Source: Planktothrix serta PCC 8927
GTDB lineage: Bacteria > Cyanobacteriota > Cyanobacteriia > Cyanobacteriales > Microcoleaceae
Direction of reading: 5' to 3'
Assembly (NCBI RefSeq): GCF_900010725.2
Contig: NZ_LR734880.1
Location: forward strand, 65,595 to 99,606
DNA length: 34,012 bases
The position numbers were made by a program, and so were the translations under genes. Positions 33,077 through 34,012 of the stretch are shown one piece after another (position 1 is the first letter of the stretch; each line of letters starts with the position of its first letter). Under the pieces are notes generated by a model. That model was given only the letters and a program-made list of their open reading frames with translations. It was not told where the DNA came from and searched no databases.

Positions 33077-33780
33077 TGACAATGATCTATCGTTGCACAA
33101 TAGAACTGCATGATAGCCTTTATTTTGCCACCCGTGAAATTGGGCGACTCTATGAAACCGAACCCATCCTGCATAATTATGCCCTTTGTTATGCGTTGGG
33201 TTTAATTGATAACCCATCCTATCAAACAACGGTTTCTGAGGAGGATTCCTATCGTTATTTCTGTCCTGAACAAGTTCCTAAATATGCCCAACATTTAACG
33301 CCTTTGAATCAACAGGGAATTTATGTAACTCCCGCCCGAACAGTTAACTATACTGCGGTTCTCAACACTTGGAAATATGCCAATAATAACTATCATGTTG
33401 AGATGGAGAAAACCCAAAAAAATATTCCTAGTTTTGGCAGAACAAAGGAAATTGCTCCCGAAAGCAAGTTTGAGTTTTTTATTCTGACTGAAAACTTGTT
33501 AAAACTGCCAAAATGGATTCGCTTAGGAAAATGGGCAAGTAAGGCAGAATTAACGGTTGAAGAACTGCCAAAACTCAAACGATATCAAGAGAATGAATTT
33601 ATTTTTCCCTATCCTTTGAATCCTCTGGATGTGATGTTTACCCATCAAGTTTTGAGTTATGACACGATTAATATGCCTCCAGTTAGTTTAATTCGTAATG
33701 TCAGAATGCGAGGGGAATATTACACCGTTGAAGGTCTAAAATTGCAAATTCCAGCCCAAATGCAATACCGTTTTAACTAA
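33076..33780 (+). CDS. csc1: Type I-D Cascade subunit Cas5d (Csc1)
   Basis: A 234-residue RAMP protein of normal Csc1 length. It opens IYRCTIELHDSLYFATREIG with RLYETEPILHNYALCYALGL next, the typical Csc1 N-terminus, and ends VSLIRNVRMRGEYYTVEGL. It caps the 5' handle of the crRNA and helps PAM recognition in the I-D Cascade. The ATG overlaps the csc2 stop by one base; a second ATG two codons later is possible. In most I-D operons cas6, cas4, cas1 and cas2 follow closely. Here at least 232 bases of non-coding repeats come next and no cas6 start is seen before the window ends. Confidence 0.95.
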   Translation: MTMIYRCTIELHDSLYFATREIGRLYETEPILHNYALCYALGLIDNPSYQTTVSEEDSYRYFCPEQVPKYAQHLTPLNQQGIYVTPARTVNYTAVLNTWKYANNNYHVEMEKTQKNIPSFGRTKEIAPESKFEFFILTENLLKLPKWIRLGKWASKAELTVEELPKLKRYQENEFIFPYPLNPLDVMFTHQVLSYDTINMPPVSLIRNVRMRGEYYTVEGLKLQIPAQMQYRFN

Positions 33781-34012
33781 TCCATATCTATCTACCCGTA
33801 GGGGCGAGGTCTCCTCGCCCAGTGAGTTACGATTTGGGCAGGGTTTGGGCGGGAAAACCTCGCCCCTACAAAATCTTGAAAATCAGATAGGGGTTTGTGT
33901 TTTAAGCAAGGGTTTGGGCGGGAAAACCCATCGGTGTCAACTTAAGTCTAAAAGCCTTGAAATAAATTTCAGGCTCAAAGCTAAAACCCGTTAAAACGGG
34001 TTAATGAAGAAT
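33781..34012. repeat. Palindromic repeat region downstream of csc1
   Basis: There is no gene in this end stretch. GTAGGGGCGAGGT (33798-33810) and ACCTCGCCCCTAC (33857-33869) are exact 13-bp inverted repeats. GGGTTTGGGCGGGAAAACC occurs twice in direct orientation (33841-33859 and 33910-33928). A hairpin GCCTTGAAAT/ATTTCAGGC spans 33954-33974, and AACCCGTT/AACGGGTT (33985-33992, 33995-34002) forms a perfect 8-bp hairpin. The first palindrome is of the same GTAGGGG type as the element at 4121-4249. These are common dispersed cyanobacterial repeats. No CRISPR array is present here. Confidence 0.6.

Overview
The window is a chromosomal piece of a cyanobacterium, most likely a filamentous non-heterocystous one of the Planktothrix/Oscillatoria/Arthrospira/Microcoleus type. 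The evidence is the AT-rich sequence, the many HIP1 octamers (GCGATCGC, more than a dozen, on average roughly every 2.5 kb), cyanobacteria-typical families (Ctp protease with a cyanobacterial N-terminus, DUF29, the Npun_R2479-like HD protein, XisH/XisI, kinase-ATPase-GAF-PAS-cyclase giants) and TCAACCG-type heptanucleotide repeats between genes. The genus is inference.

Layout. 0.2-5.6 kb: a carboxyl-terminal processing protease, a DUF2079 membrane protein, a decayed polysaccharide deacetylase, a secreted protein of unknown function, a small palindromic repeat element and a PIG-V-like membrane glycosyltransferase. 5.8-9.0 kb, plus strand: an HD-domain hydrolase, an AI-2E family membrane protein and an oligopeptide-type ABC permease. 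9.1-12.6 kb, minus strand: a DUF29 protein, a GAF/HD-GYP c-di-GMP phosphodiesterase, a pterin dehydratase, a 450-base structured non-coding region with a possible 23-codon leader ORF, and a phosphoribosyltransferase. 12.7-21.9 kb, minus strand: a 2094-residue signalling protein (Ser/Thr kinase, AAA-type ATPase, GAF, two PAS, adenylate cyclase) and a NERD-nuclease/UvrD-like helicase/pentapeptide-repeat fusion. 22.0-22.9 kb: an IS200/IS605-type remnant with an internally deleted TnpB. 22.9-24.0 kb: a membrane-anchored HEAT-repeat protein.

24.0-33.8 kb is the most interesting part: a type I-D CRISPR-Cas effector operon. A divergently transcribed WYL-domain regulator sits next to cas3' (helicase without HD domain), then cas10d/csc3 (with the HD nuclease domain), csc2 (Cas7) and csc1 (Cas5). 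Between cas3' and cas10d lies an extra cassette of about 1.67 kb. It holds a solitary CRISPR-repeat-like sequence in antisense orientation inside an 11-bp inverted repeat, a RAMA-domain protein, and an overlapping xisH-xisI pair (a PD-(D/E)xK-like protein and its usual partner). All genes from cas3' to csc1 point the same way, so the cassette is probably co-transcribed with the effector genes. The WYL/cas3' intergenic region carries a perfect 12-bp palindrome between two overlapping divergent promoters, a good candidate operator.

No cas6, cas4, cas1, cas2 or CRISPR array is visible. The last 230 bases after csc1 are non-coding palindromic repeats, so the adaptation genes and array, if present, lie beyond the window or elsewhere.
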